From: Pseudoalteromonas arctica A 37-1-2
GTDB lineage: Bacteria > Pseudomonadota > Gammaproteobacteria > Enterobacterales > Alteromonadaceae
Direction: 5' to 3'
Assembly (NCBI RefSeq): GCF_000238395.3
Contig: NZ_CP011026.1
Location: 124,001 to 188,000 of the forward strand
Length of the DNA: 64,000 nt
Positions 29,137 to 38,209 of this stretch are shown here, one piece after another (position 1 is the first letter of the stretch; each line of letters opens with the position of its first letter). The position numbers and the translations under genes were made by a program. The notes below the pieces were generated by a model. The model was given only the letters and a program-made list of their open reading frames with translations. It was not told where the DNA came from and did not search any database.

Positions 29137-29162
29137 GTCGGATGGCGCTGTGCTTATCCGAC
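29137..29162. repeat. Enterobacterial-type REP hairpin
   Basis: Arms GTCGGAT and ATCCGAC around GGCGCTGTGCTT, followed by CTACGG. This matches the general form of the E. coli REP (GGAT...ATCCGGCCTAC). It is a different family from the repeats at 7-13 kb. Single copy in this window. Confidence 0.6.
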
Positions 29163-29249
29163 CTACGGTTATTCGATTTAAATTTATACTCATTTAATTT
29201 ATTAATGGGTTTTTTGTATAAATAATAGGTAAAAAACGTCTCCTTAAGC

Positions 29250-29276
29250 TAAAGCTTTTAATGCTGCGACCGATAA
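29250..29276 (+). promoter_or_regulatory. Sigma-28 (FliA) promoter
   Basis: TAAAGCTT-N11-ACCGATAA, one mismatch in each half to the sigma-28 consensus TAAAGTTT-N11-GCCGATAA, with exact 11-bp spacing. It ends 34 bp before the ATG of the 655-residue gene. Confidence 0.7.
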
Positions 29277-29310
29277 ATTACTTAATAGGGTTTAGCGATT
29301 AAGGATAATC

Positions 29311-31278
29311 ATGGTTAATAATGCACTTGGCAGCCAGTCTAATTTAAGCACTTTACTTGCTCAATCAGTTAATAACGCTAACCAAACCTCTGTGAGTCCT
29401 TCGCTACTAACCGGTAGCGACCTTCAAGCTATTAATGATTTACAAACTAACGCCCCCAAAATATCCGATGAGTTATTAAGCCAGCTAAATAACGAAACTA
29501 TTGACGAAGCACTAGTCAGTAATCAAAAAGTAGAGGACGTTTTACAGCAGCAACTTACCTCGTTATTTACAATTTCAAGCACGCCGAGCACGCTTAACTA
29601 TAAACTCTCCGATGAAGAACTCGCCCTGCGCACCGTAATAAGCTCTCAGCATGAGGGGTTATTAAAAAACGAAAACAGCACCCAATTAATTGAGCGATTA
29701 AATACATCAGTTAAAAATATTCAGGGTGCTTATGCTAATACCAGCGATATTTTATCGAGTTTAGGTCAGCTTGGGCATGAGCAAAAAACGTTTTTAGCCT
29801 CAAGCCAGCAACGTGTTGAGCGCTCGCTTAATCCTTATATGGAAAGCCTTAATCGCGCAAAATACGAGGATGACGATAACTACCTGTTTGAGCTCTCGGT
29901 AAAAACTAAAGAAGGTGATGTTATAAACATTACCTTTAACTCATCGCAAGGGTACGATGAAAAAACAGGTGAAGCGATAGATGGCTTTAGCTTAAGTTAC
30001 GAAGTAAATGGCGATCTATCTGAGGCTGAACATGCGGCTTTAACGCAGGTTATGGCGGGTGTTGGTGAAATGGCCGATGAGTTTTTTAAAGTGAATGAAA
30101 ATTCATTCAATCCTCTTATAGTCCCAAATCAAACAGGCATGAGCTTAGATTTTTTAGCGGGCTTTAATAGTGAGCAGTTAGCCGGTTTTAATGTGTCGTT
30201 TTCAACAACGCAAAATGATGCGCTTGATACTGCCCAGAATACGCTTGATTTAAGTTACTCCATTGATGAAGCATTAAACCAGCAAGCACTTGTGTTTAAA
30301 GCAGTAGGTGGGCAAAACGACATTGATTTTGCACTCGATATGTCAACCATTGGCGCTAAAGACACGCAGCAAATGCAGCAGTATTTAGCGTCGCTCGATC
30401 AAAGCCTAGAAGATAGCCGAGTAAACAGTACTGAGGATGACAAAACATCGGCATTTGGTAAAAGTGGCGATGAGGCAATGCAGCAAGGCTTTGCATTGTT
30501 TAAAGGCGCATTTACAAGTATGTCATCAGCGGCTGAGCGTTATAGCAATTTGGAGTCGCTTGCAGATCAGCACTTTAATGACGGGCGCGCCATGGTTGCC
30601 GATTTGGTTGATAACACGATTACAAACGATGTCCGTTACCAAGGGCTAGGTAATAAAGCGCCAAATACATTGGGTGCGGGGATTTCTAAGCTCGCTGATT
30701 TTGATGCTACATTTTCTTATGCGCTGGATAACGGCGATTATCAACCTAAAAGTACAATTGAGCTAAGCCAAGCGACTGAACAAGCCCAATTAGGGGAGCT
30801 TAGCGGTGTAACGCAAAGTAAAAATGTAAGCAGCCACTTTGATTATCAATACAGTCGCCCTGATTATTACGACAAAGAAGAAAGCTATAACGTAGGTACA
30901 GCGGTTAAAAATAAAGAGCTTGTGGGGCTCGATCAGTCTCACGAGGTTGATGTTGATACAAAAATGTTTGAGTTTAATCCGCAAACTAATCAATACGAGC
31001 TGCAAATGGCGATGCAAGAGCAAACCATTAGCAAAAGTGACATTCGCTTAATTGACGATATTTGGCTTGAAGAAAACGAAAACAGCTACAACATGAACAA
31101 AAAAGAGCGTGTTGAGAGCGACGAAAAACAAGACGAGTTTAAAAAAACAAGCAGCCATTCTCATAATAAGTTAGTTACCTTAATTGGTGACTTAGATAAG
31201 CTCGCTGAGAATAAAGACGTAAGGCGAGAATATTTAACTAACTTATCGCAAGTTAACTTTTTTATGGATAAAAAGTAA
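29311..31278 (+). CDS. Uncharacterised 655-residue protein, probable flagellar-regulon member
   Basis: Family not recognised. No signal peptide or transmembrane segment. The first 170 residues are Gln/Asn/Ser-rich and helical; the middle (about 175-360) alternates beta-like strands (YLFELSVKTKEGDVINITFN, GFSLSYEVNGDLSEAE, LAGFNVSFSTTQND); the C-terminus is highly charged (EENENSYNMNKKERVESDEK). ATG 29311 has AAGGA at a good distance. A near-consensus sigma-28 promoter lies directly upstream, so it is expected to be expressed with late flagellar/chemotaxis genes. Possible roles (filament, hook-length, secreted or polar protein) are guesses. Confidence 0.7.
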   Translation: MVNNALGSQSNLSTLLAQSVNNANQTSVSPSLLTGSDLQAINDLQTNAPKISDELLSQLNNETIDEALVSNQKVEDVLQQQLTSLFTISSTPSTLNYKLSDEELALRTVISSQHEGLLKNENSTQLIERLNTSVKNIQGAYANTSDILSSLGQLGHEQKTFLASSQQRVERSLNPYMESLNRAKYEDDDNYLFELSVKTKEGDVINITFNSSQGYDEKTGEAIDGFSLSYEVNGDLSEAEHAALTQVMAGVGEMADEFFKVNENSFNPLIVPNQTGMSLDFLAGFNSEQLAGFNVSFSTTQNDALDTAQNTLDLSYSIDEALNQQALVFKAVGGQNDIDFALDMSTIGAKDTQQMQQYLASLDQSLEDSRVNSTEDDKTSAFGKSGDEAMQQGFALFKGAFTSMSSAAERYSNLESLADQHFNDGRAMVADLVDNTITNDVRYQGLGNKAPNTLGAGISKLADFDATFSYALDNGDYQPKSTIELSQATEQAQLGELSGVTQSKNVSSHFDYQYSRPDYYDKEESYNVGTAVKNKELVGLDQSHEVDVDTKMFEFNPQTNQYELQMAMQEQTISKSDIRLIDDIWLEENENSYNMNKKERVESDEKQDEFKKTSSHSHNKLVTLIGDLDKLAENKDVRREYLTNLSQVNFFMDKK

Positions 31279-31323
31279 CGCCTGAGAGTTATTCACTCCA
31301 CACTCAATATTGGGTATAGTCGT

Positions 31324-31359
31324 TTAATACCTAAATTAATACCTAAATTAATACCTAAA
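31324..31359. repeat. Three tandem 12-bp repeats
   Basis: Unit TTAATACCTAAA repeated three times exactly, followed by TTAA. It lies 15 bp upstream of the thioredoxin-like lipoprotein start, so copy-number change could alter promoter or leader spacing. Confidence 0.7.
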
Positions 31360-31373
31360 TTAAGAGCAACCTT

Positions 31374-31832
31374 ATGTTTAAACAATTAATTTTACTGTGC
31401 GCTTTAAGCATGCCGCTTGTAAGCTGCGCTGCTGATGCACCGTTTTCGGGCGGAATTACCACTGATGTACTGCTAAGCGACTACGACAAGTTTAACGAAC
31501 AATACAAAGCGTTTACGCCAACAGCACAAGACATTGCCCTAATGCAAAAGCTAGAAGGCAAAGAGCTAATTGTATTATTTGGAACGTGGTGCCACGACAG
31601 TGAGCGCGAAGTACCAAAACTCATTAAGTTAATTGATGCATCGAAAGTTACACTTGCAAGCATTGAATATGTGGCCGTAGGTTACAACAAGCAAGACGAT
31701 GCAGGCATTGCAGAAGCTAACGATTTACAATACACACCTACGTTTATAGTAAAAGACGATGGTAAAGAGTTAGTACGCGTAATTGAAAAGCCAACGGGTA
31801 CATTGGCACAAGATTTAACACAGGGTTTGTAA
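31374..31832 (+). CDS. Thioredoxin-fold lipoprotein with a CxxS motif
   Basis: 152 residues. Signal peptide MFKQLILLCALSMPLVSC with lipobox LVSC (Cys at 18), so a membrane-anchored lipoprotein. The thioredoxin-like domain has IVLFGTWCHDSEREVPKL: only the first active-site Cys is kept (CHDS), so it cannot form the usual intramolecular disulphide and may act as a monothiol or non-redox protein. The cis-Pro region YTPTFIVKDDG is present. Single gene with three 12-bp tandem repeats upstream. Confidence 0.78.
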   Translation: MFKQLILLCALSMPLVSCAADAPFSGGITTDVLLSDYDKFNEQYKAFTPTAQDIALMQKLEGKELIVLFGTWCHDSEREVPKLIKLIDASKVTLASIEYVAVGYNKQDDAGIAEANDLQYTPTFIVKDDGKELVRVIEKPTGTLAQDLTQGL

Positions 31833-32032
31833 ATAGAGCTTGTTCGTATTTGGGGTTAACGATTTAGCAAATAGGTTTATAAGTTAGCTGTTGGGCTGCT
31901 ATGAGTAGTCTCCTGATACTTTAATGTGTAAGGCCAAAATTTTCCCCCTTTGGCTGAGCCAAAATAGGAATTCAGCTATGGTTTGCATATCAATTAAAAC
32001 AAATAAAAAACTAATTAATCTACAAGCTCGTT

Positions 32033-32434
32033 ATGGTGTTTCTTAATATGCCTAAGGATCTACGTAAAAATTTGATTGCTGCGATTCTTAGTCCTTTAAT
32101 TGCGTTACCAATCCTTGGTTTTTGTTATTTTTATGCGGGCATAGAAAACTATACTTCTGTGAGTTCATTAATTTCAGATGTTGGTTTTGGTGTATCAATA
32201 GGGATGGGAAGTTTATTTTATTTCTATCCTTTAATGTTCATTTACGGATTACCTATCAGCTTATTACTCCAAAAGTTAAATTTATTTAAATTACCTGTAG
32301 TTTTAATCTTAAGTATACTTCCAGTTTTTTTACTTAGTCTTTTTAGTGAATTTAATCGTGCAACATTGGTTCTTCATTTATTAGTACTTTCAATGGGTTT
32401 AACTAGTTGGCTTATATATAATAAATTAAGGTAA
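32033..32434 (+). CDS. Small integral membrane protein
   Basis: 133 residues, unrecognised. Four hydrophobic segments: about 16-36 (AAILSPLIALPILGFCYFY), 48-75, 86-104 (VVLILSILPVFLLSLF) and 112-128. Start uncertain: ATG 32033 or ATG 32048 (MPKDLRKN), neither with a clear ribosome binding site. Upstream, at 31950-31966, is a small TTTGGCT/AGCCAAA hairpin. Function unknown. Confidence 0.55.
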   Translation: MVFLNMPKDLRKNLIAAILSPLIALPILGFCYFYAGIENYTSVSSLISDVGFGVSIGMGSLFYFYPLMFIYGLPISLLLQKLNLFKLPVVLILSILPVFLLSLFSEFNRATLVLHLLVLSMGLTSWLIYNKLR

Positions 32435-32499
32435 CACCACAACAAGCGATTAATGTTACACAACCGTTTTCTTACTCGGCTTACAGCTCAGATCAAACA

Positions 32500-33378
32500 T
32501 TATTCACTAAATAGGCTTTTTTCGAATGCTTGTGCGGCATGTGAAGAGGGTCTGTCTTTATAATGCAGTTGATATAATGGTCTTGATAACTCGATGTTAT
32601 TTGGCTGTTTTAGCCGTGTTAATTTACCTAACTGTACTAAATCCTCAGTGACTACATTAGGCAATAAAGCAACGCCCATTCCTTGTGCTACCGCCCTTGC
32701 TATTGCTTCGTTACTTCCGAGTTGCATACTATTTTTTGCTGTAATGCCATGTTGCTGTAGTAATTTAACCGAGACCTCTAAAGTGCCCGAGCCTGGTTCG
32801 CGCAGTAGCCAAAACTGTTTGTTTAACCATGCTTTTAAGTCTTTCGTGGGCTTAAAGTTACTGGGTATAACTACACTCATTAAATCGTTTTGCCAGTGCT
32901 TACTTATAATATGCGGCTCGGTTGGTGTGCCTTCAACCAGTGCTAAATCTATAGTGCATTCAAGTAGGGCGTGCTCAATTTGCGCGGTATTAGCAACTTG
33001 TACTTCTACTTTTATATGGGGGTATTGTGCGCAAAAATTGGCTAAATAGGGCGGTAGCCAATAGCTGGCAATGGTTGTACTGGTGCCTATAACGAGTGTG
33101 CCGCGCTTAAGCCCTGTGCGTGATTTAATATCTTCAATGGCGGCTTTTTCTATGGCAAAAATACTACGAGCATGTTCAAAAAGTGCTTGTCCGCCTTCAC
33201 TTAAGGTGAGTTTTTTACCCTTAGATGCACGCTCAATAAGTTGTATATTTAGCTGATACTCAAGCTCTTTTAAAGCTTTAGACACAGCTGGTTGGCTTAT
33301 AAAAAGCGCCTCAGCTGCTGCTGAAAAACTGCCTAATTTAGCAACCGTATAAAACACCCGAAGTGCATGCAAGTTCAT
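32500..33378 (-). CDS. LysR-family regulator (YeiE-like), divergent from yeiH
   Basis: A 292-residue regulator with winged HTH (NLHALRVFYTVAKLGSFSAA, SQPAVSKALKELE) and an effector domain. Start ATG 33378 has GAGAGG 5 nt upstream; a TTG at 33390 would overlap that site. It is divergent from a YeiH-type transporter, as yeiE is from yeiH in E. coli, so it probably controls that gene through the T-N11-A palindrome between them. Confidence 0.85.
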   Translation of the reverse strand: MNLHALRVFYTVAKLGSFSAAAEALFISQPAVSKALKELEYQLNIQLIERASKGKKLTLSEGGQALFEHARSIFAIEKAAIEDIKSRTGLKRGTLVIGTSTTIASYWLPPYLANFCAQYPHIKVEVQVANTAQIEHALLECTIDLALVEGTPTEPHIISKHWQNDLMSVVIPSNFKPTKDLKAWLNKQFWLLREPGSGTLEVSVKLLQQHGITAKNSMQLGSNEAIARAVAQGMGVALLPNVVTEDLVQLGKLTRLKQPNNIELSRPLYQLHYKDRPSSHAAQAFEKSLFSE

Positions 33379-33395
33379 TATGCCTCTCAAATCAC

Positions 33396-33410
33396 ATAAC
33401 CTTAAGTTAT
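33396..33410. promoter_or_regulatory. LysR-type operator between the regulator and yeiH
   Basis: ATAAC-N5-GTTAT dyad with T-N11-A spacing, 18 bp upstream of the regulator start and 90 bp upstream of yeiH. Confidence 0.5.
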
Positions 33411-33499
33411 CGAATCATGATTTTAATGTATTGGAGTTATATTTTGCGCTTTCTTAAAATGAAGTCAATTAATTACGATGACTTTATTAAGGGATGACT

Positions 33500-34582
33500 A
33501 TGCTTAGTGCAATTAAAGATATGCCACAGCTTTTTAGTATTAATACTAAGCAGTATACCAACTCACGTTGGTGGCTAGGAATGCTATTGGTTATTGTTTT
33601 AGCGGGTGTTGCTGTTGCGCTGAGTAAGTTGCCGGTAATGCAAAGTGCCCAGTTTAGCTCTTTAACTATCGGTATAGTGCTTGGCATTATTGTAGGCAAC
33701 AGTGTTTTTTCGCGTATTGCTACGCGAACCGATATAGGTGTTGATTACGCTAAAAGTATTTTACTCAAAGCGGGTATTATTTTATTTGGTTTTAGAATTA
33801 CCTTTGCACAGGTAGCAGACGTTGGCTGGAGTGGATTGCTAACCGACATTGTTATGCTCAGTGGTACGTTTATCTTAGCAATACAGCTTGGCAAACGAGT
33901 ATTTAAGCTTGATGAGCAAACGGTAATATTAATTGGTGCAGGTAGCTCTATTTGTGGCGCAGCAGCTGTAATGGCAACCGAGCCTGTAATAAAAGCGCAG
34001 GCGCATAAAGTATCGGTAGCTGTGGCAACGGTGGTGGTGTTTGGTACGTTGAGTATGTTTGCCTACCCAATCATGTTTGAGTATATGGGGCTGAGTGAGC
34101 ACGCATATGGTATTTTTGTTGGCTCAACTATTCACGAGGTAGCGCAAGTTGTTGCGGCGGGTACAGCCGTAAGCGCCAATGCTGCTGATACCGCCGTTAT
34201 AGAAAAAATGCTACGCGTGATGATGCTTGCGCCATTTTTAGTCGCTTTGTCGTTTTGGCAAAGTAAAAAAAGAGCAAAGGCAGGTAATACTATAAGTAAT
34301 GAGGATAATAAATCAGGTATTAGCATCCCTTGGTTTGCGGTGTTATTTATTGTGGCAAGTGGTGTGCATTCACTCTCTATTATTCCTCAAGTGGCTACAA
34401 GCGCAGTTGTTTGGTTTGATAATATATTACTAACCATTGCGATGGTGGCTTTAGGTTTACGCACACATGTTGGGGCAATTCGCCAAGCGGGTATTAAACC
34501 GCTGTTACTGGCGCTGTGTTTATTTTTGTTTTTAACATTGGGCGGTTACGTTATTAATATAGGCATTGCTGAGCTGTTTTAA
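33500..34582 (+). CDS. yeiH: YeiH/PSE-family (UPF0324) membrane transporter
   Basis: A 360-residue polytopic protein with about 10 hydrophobic segments; conserved blocks ILLKAGIILFGFRITF and IGAGSSICGAAAVMATEPVI are the hallmark of the putative sulfate-exporter family. ATG 33500 is preferred because AAGGG lies 6 nt upstream; ATG 33494 is too close to it. Divergent from a YeiE-like LysR gene. Substrate not established in this organism. Confidence 0.85.
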   Translation: MLSAIKDMPQLFSINTKQYTNSRWWLGMLLVIVLAGVAVALSKLPVMQSAQFSSLTIGIVLGIIVGNSVFSRIATRTDIGVDYAKSILLKAGIILFGFRITFAQVADVGWSGLLTDIVMLSGTFILAIQLGKRVFKLDEQTVILIGAGSSICGAAAVMATEPVIKAQAHKVSVAVATVVVFGTLSMFAYPIMFEYMGLSEHAYGIFVGSTIHEVAQVVAAGTAVSANAADTAVIEKMLRVMMLAPFLVALSFWQSKKRAKAGNTISNEDNKSGISIPWFAVLFIVASGVHSLSIIPQVATSAVVWFDNILLTIAMVALGLRTHVGAIRQAGIKPLLLALCLFLFLTLGGYVINIGIAELF

Positions 34583-34594
34583 ATTGTGGATGAA

Positions 34595-34789
34595 TAACCT
34601 GAATTCTGGTTAAGAGATTTAAAAACGCTATAAATATAACGATATTTAAGCCTATTTCTCTAGCTAGAAATTTTTGGTGAAAACAAGGCGACTTTACGCG
34701 TCAATAGCTGGCCTATTGCAAGTAAATTCAACGCAGTTAGCACTAAAAATAGCTGCTTGAGATAGATTTATTATCCAGAACTCAGGTTA
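34595..34789. mobile_element. MITE-like element, 195 bp
   Basis: 15-bp terminal inverted repeats (TAACCTGAATTCTGG at the left; the right end read inward is TAACCTGAGTTCTGG) enclose a non-coding, hairpin-rich interior. A 48-bp relative with the same termini and right-hand interior is at 51744-51791. It lies between yeiH and the convergent cryptochrome gene. Confidence 0.65.
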
Positions 34790-34803
34790 ACTAGATTGGC
34801 GGC

Positions 34804-36123
34804 TTAAATTGGCCAATCAACTTCGTTTACGTTATCGAGCTGTGTGCTGGTATTTTTATTGCCTTGCCATTTATTAGTGTAAACAGCGTGCGGGTCAAAC
34901 TGTAACGTTTGTTTTTCAATATTAAAGTGCCTACCACCACGCGGATCTACGCCTACACCTGCTATATATTGCCAATTACCCCAGTTAGCGGCTACATCGT
35001 AATCAATCAATTGTTGTTCAAAATAAGCTGCGCCATAGCGCCAATCAAGACCAAGTTCGTTAACTAAGCAGCTTGCGGCAATTTGCCTTGCTCTATTTGA
35101 TATATAACCGGTCGCATTAAGCTCGTTCATAATGGCATTGACTAATGGGTAGGGTGTTGAGCCATTACACCAGGCAGCAAAGCGGTTTGGCATAAATGTA
35201 GTAAGGGGTTTTGTTTGCTTTTGGCCTTTAAAGCTAAACAGGCTTTTACCTGCCTTAAGTGCATGCCATTTAAAATATTCTCGCCACAGCAGCTCAAACT
35301 TAATCCAGTAGGTAGACTCGTTTGTTATTTGGTTATGTTCGTACGCCTCAACGGCTTTATAAACTTGCCGCGCACTTACACAGCCAAAAGCAAGCCAGGT
35401 ACTAAATTTTGTGGTGTTATTAAAGCCATCAAACTCGTTTCGAGTTATTTTATAAGTACTTGGTAGCAAGTCTGAAAAGTATTGCTTTAAATGTGTTTGC
35501 GCACTTTTAAGCCCGCCATTCATTACTGCGTTGTTATAATTAGTATGCTCATTAAGCTCAATTGGGTTTGCAGCACATAATGTTATAGGCTGGGGAAGTA
35601 AACCTTTAGGCAGAGTTGAGGTTGTTATAGGTATGTTCATCGCCTCTACCTTTTTTCTAAATGGGGTAAAGCTTTTAGGCAGCTCGTCTAAATCAAAAGG
35701 GAGGTCGCTTTGTTGAAATAAAGTGTCTTGTTGAGTTGTTTTAAATATGACATGTGGGCAATGTGCTTTTAGTCGCGCGAGTTGGCGCTGCTCATAGGTT
35801 CCAACATGTTCACTGCACACTACTTCATCAATGTGTTGCTCAGCTATGCGCTGCTTTAAAACACTAACAGGTTCGCCCTCAAGTACGTGCAGTGTTTGCC
35901 CGCGCTCAATAAGCTCTTGTTGCAGCTCAAATAAGCTTTGCATTAAAAACTGTTGTTTGTGCACGCCATATGGCTTTTGTTGGTAGTTATTATTTTTAAA
36001 CCAGTGTGTGTTTATTACAAATACAATATCGAGCGCACATTGCTCAGTAGCAAGTTCGCTTAAAATAGGGTTGTCGTCTATTCGTAAATCGTTTTGTAGC
36101 CAATATAAAATACGTTTGCTCAT
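34804..36123 (-). CDS. DASH-family cryptochrome
   Basis: A flavin- and antenna-binding photolyase-like protein of 439 residues. The alpha/beta N-terminal domain starts ILYWLQNDLRIDDNPIL; the FAD-binding C-terminal domain shows WIKFELLWREYFKW, NRARQIAASCLVNE, WNWQYIAG-like NWGNWQYIAGVGVDP and GGRHFNIEKQ, typical of CRY-DASH. Members repair CPDs in single-stranded DNA and may also signal. Start at ATG 36123 (MSKRILYW), since the 14 extra residues from 36165 are not family-like. Monocistronic. Confidence 0.9.
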   Translation of the reverse strand: MSKRILYWLQNDLRIDDNPILSELATEQCALDIVFVINTHWFKNNNYQQKPYGVHKQQFLMQSLFELQQELIERGQTLHVLEGEPVSVLKQRIAEQHIDEVVCSEHVGTYEQRQLARLKAHCPHVIFKTTQQDTLFQQSDLPFDLDELPKSFTPFRKKVEAMNIPITTSTLPKGLLPQPITLCAANPIELNEHTNYNNAVMNGGLKSAQTHLKQYFSDLLPSTYKITRNEFDGFNNTTKFSTWLAFGCVSARQVYKAVEAYEHNQITNESTYWIKFELLWREYFKWHALKAGKSLFSFKGQKQTKPLTTFMPNRFAAWCNGSTPYPLVNAIMNELNATGYISNRARQIAASCLVNELGLDWRYGAAYFEQQLIDYDVAANWGNWQYIAGVGVDPRGGRHFNIEKQTLQFDPHAVYTNKWQGNKNTSTQLDNVNEVDWPI

Positions 36124-36207
36124 AGGTTTGCTCTGGTTTTTGTAATCATTAAGTTTACGAAGCAAAAGCGGGTAGGGATTAGTTTTGAGGTGTTTAATAG
36201 AGTTTTA

Positions 36208-36238
36208 AAAAGGGGGCGGTAAACTTACCGCCCCTTAG
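36208..36238 (-). terminator. Terminator of the DUF885 gene
   Basis: Stem GGGGCGGTAA/TTACCGCCCC with a 2-nt loop (36213-36234), and a T-run on the minus strand; 18 bp past the stop. Confidence 0.85.
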
Positions 36239-36255
36239 TTTGTAAAAGTATTGTT

Positions 36256-37983
36256 TTAACTCGCTGATTTTTGCTCTGCAATCCAATCGTTTATTACATC
36301 TTCAAGTACCGACATAGGGAGCGAGCCTTGTCCAATAACTGTATCGTGAAAGCTGCGAATATCAAACTTAGCCCCGAGTTCTTTTTCGGCTTTTGCACGC
36401 AGTTCGCGTATTTTTATTTCGCCCATTTTGTAAGAGAGCGCTTGGCCTGGCCATGATATATAACGATCTATTTGATCCTCCACCGCACTTTGTGGCAAAG
36501 CAGTGTGATCTGCCAAGTAGTCAATTGCCTTTTGGCGGCTCCAGCCAAATGCATGAATACCGGTATCAACAACGAGTCTCACGGCACGCCACATTTCGTA
36601 ACCTAAACGACCAAAGTCGCTGTATGGGTCTTGATAAAAGCCGGCTTCTTTACCTAAACGTTCGGTGTAAAGTGCCCAACCTTCGCCAAATGCTGAGTGG
36701 CTAAGTGTGCGTCTAAACTGAGGTACATCTAACTCCATTGCAATAGCGTTTTGTAAATGGTGCCCTGGTATTGCTTCATGTAAGCTAAGTGCTTCTAAAT
36801 TATACAAAGGCTGTAGATTAGGTGTTGAGGCTAAAAAGTAAGTGCCAGGGGAACGGTTATCAGCAGGTGGCATATAAAACGCGCCGCGACTCGCTGAGCC
36901 TTTTATTGTAAAGGTGTTACGCGGTAAATGATTAAAGTAGGTTGGTAACTTGCCATACATTTTTTGCGTAATAAAAGCTGTTTTTTCAAGTAAGTCTTGC
37001 GCGTCTGTTGCGTAAAATTGCTCGTCGGTCGCTAAAAATTCTAAAAACTCAGCATACGTGCCATCAAAACCTACTTTATCAATGATGTTTTGCATTTGCG
37101 TTTTTATACGCGCCACTTCTTTTAAGCCAAGCTCATGAATTTTCTTTGGTGTGGCATTGGTTGTGGTGTAGTAATTAACTGCATATTTGTAATACTCAAG
37201 CCCGCCTTTAACGCTTGAAATACTCGGCTCTGCTCTACAGTTAGGCATGTAATCGTTTTCAAAAAAGTCGTAAAAGTGCTGATAAGCCGGGACTACTTTT
37301 GAGCTAATTAAGGTTTTTGCTTTGTTTTGGTATGTGGCCTTTTGCTCTGCTGTAAACGTATTTGGTATACGTGTAAAGGGCTCGTATAAGGCACTGTTTT
37401 CAGGTTGCTTAACTATATGAGCGTTAATGCTCTGGCCGTAACTTTCAAATGTTTTGCAGTAGTGCGTATACCCCAGTTCAATTCCTTCCTTCATCAAGTT
37501 AATGTTTTCTTGATTAAAGCGAGGGTAGTCGGCAAGGCTTACTAAAAATGCGTTGTAATCATCAGGTGTTAAAAATGCCATATTAGCCGGTGCTTCGGCA
37601 AAGTAGGTATGCCAGCCACTTAAAAAGTTAACCTGAAAATACTTATCTTGAAAAAGGTAACTTTGCTGCTCTGTTTCTCGCTCGTATTTAAATAAACGGT
37701 AGTTCATTAATTGCGAGCTGCTCAGCGTTTTAGAATCTATTTTACTTAAGCTTTTTAATACACTGTTATTATAAGCTTGGCGCTTTGCAATGGCTTGTTC
37801 GGTCCAATTTGGTAATGTACCACTGGGTTTCCAACCATCAGGGTCGGTACGAAAGAATATTTTTTCGGCTTTTGCATTTTGCCAATGGTTATCAATAATG
37901 GTTTTTAAATCTGCATTGCTATCGGCTGCGCTCGGCAGTGATGCTACAGCTAAGCAAATAGCTAAAATTGTTTTTTTAAACAT
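36256..37983 (-). CDS. DUF885 family protein, exported peptidase-like
   Basis: 575 residues with a cleavable signal peptide (MFKKTILAICLAVASLPSAA). The C-terminal half carries LHEAIPGHHLQ, an HExxxxHH-like zinc-type motif, and further conserved FGEGWALYTERLG. DUF885 proteins are predicted metallopeptidases; periplasmic location follows from the signal peptide. Complete and alone in its unit, with its own terminator. Confidence 0.85.
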   Translation of the reverse strand: MFKKTILAICLAVASLPSAADSNADLKTIIDNHWQNAKAEKIFFRTDPDGWKPSGTLPNWTEQAIAKRQAYNNSVLKSLSKIDSKTLSSSQLMNYRLFKYERETEQQSYLFQDKYFQVNFLSGWHTYFAEAPANMAFLTPDDYNAFLVSLADYPRFNQENINLMKEGIELGYTHYCKTFESYGQSINAHIVKQPENSALYEPFTRIPNTFTAEQKATYQNKAKTLISSKVVPAYQHFYDFFENDYMPNCRAEPSISSVKGGLEYYKYAVNYYTTTNATPKKIHELGLKEVARIKTQMQNIIDKVGFDGTYAEFLEFLATDEQFYATDAQDLLEKTAFITQKMYGKLPTYFNHLPRNTFTIKGSASRGAFYMPPADNRSPGTYFLASTPNLQPLYNLEALSLHEAIPGHHLQNAIAMELDVPQFRRTLSHSAFGEGWALYTERLGKEAGFYQDPYSDFGRLGYEMWRAVRLVVDTGIHAFGWSRQKAIDYLADHTALPQSAVEDQIDRYISWPGQALSYKMGEIKIRELRAKAEKELGAKFDIRSFHDTVIGQGSLPMSVLEDVINDWIAEQKSAS

Positions 37984-38209
37984 ATTATTCTCATTTTTAG
38001 CGCGTTAATTTTTATTAGTTTACGCACATGTGTCATTTTTGTTTCTAAGATAATAACAAGTTAACTTTATTAATGCGCTTAATTTTATACCTGTATTATT
38101 GGTTTTACTTTTTGATTGAACAAATTTCACCGCTGAAGTGAGTGGGCCACTAGTTTATTGTTTTATCAGCGTTTAGAATGATTAAAACTAATTACAGTAA
38201 AAGACCGTC

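Noticed and set aside
32594..33049. A 151-codon plus-strand frame opposite the YeiE-like regulator
   Set aside because: Antisense to a clear LysR gene, without ribosome binding site or family match.
34583..34803. The 34.6-kb hairpin as a terminator of yeiH
   Set aside because: The stem arms are 165 bp apart and recur as mobile termini at 51.7 kb, so MITE ends explain them better.
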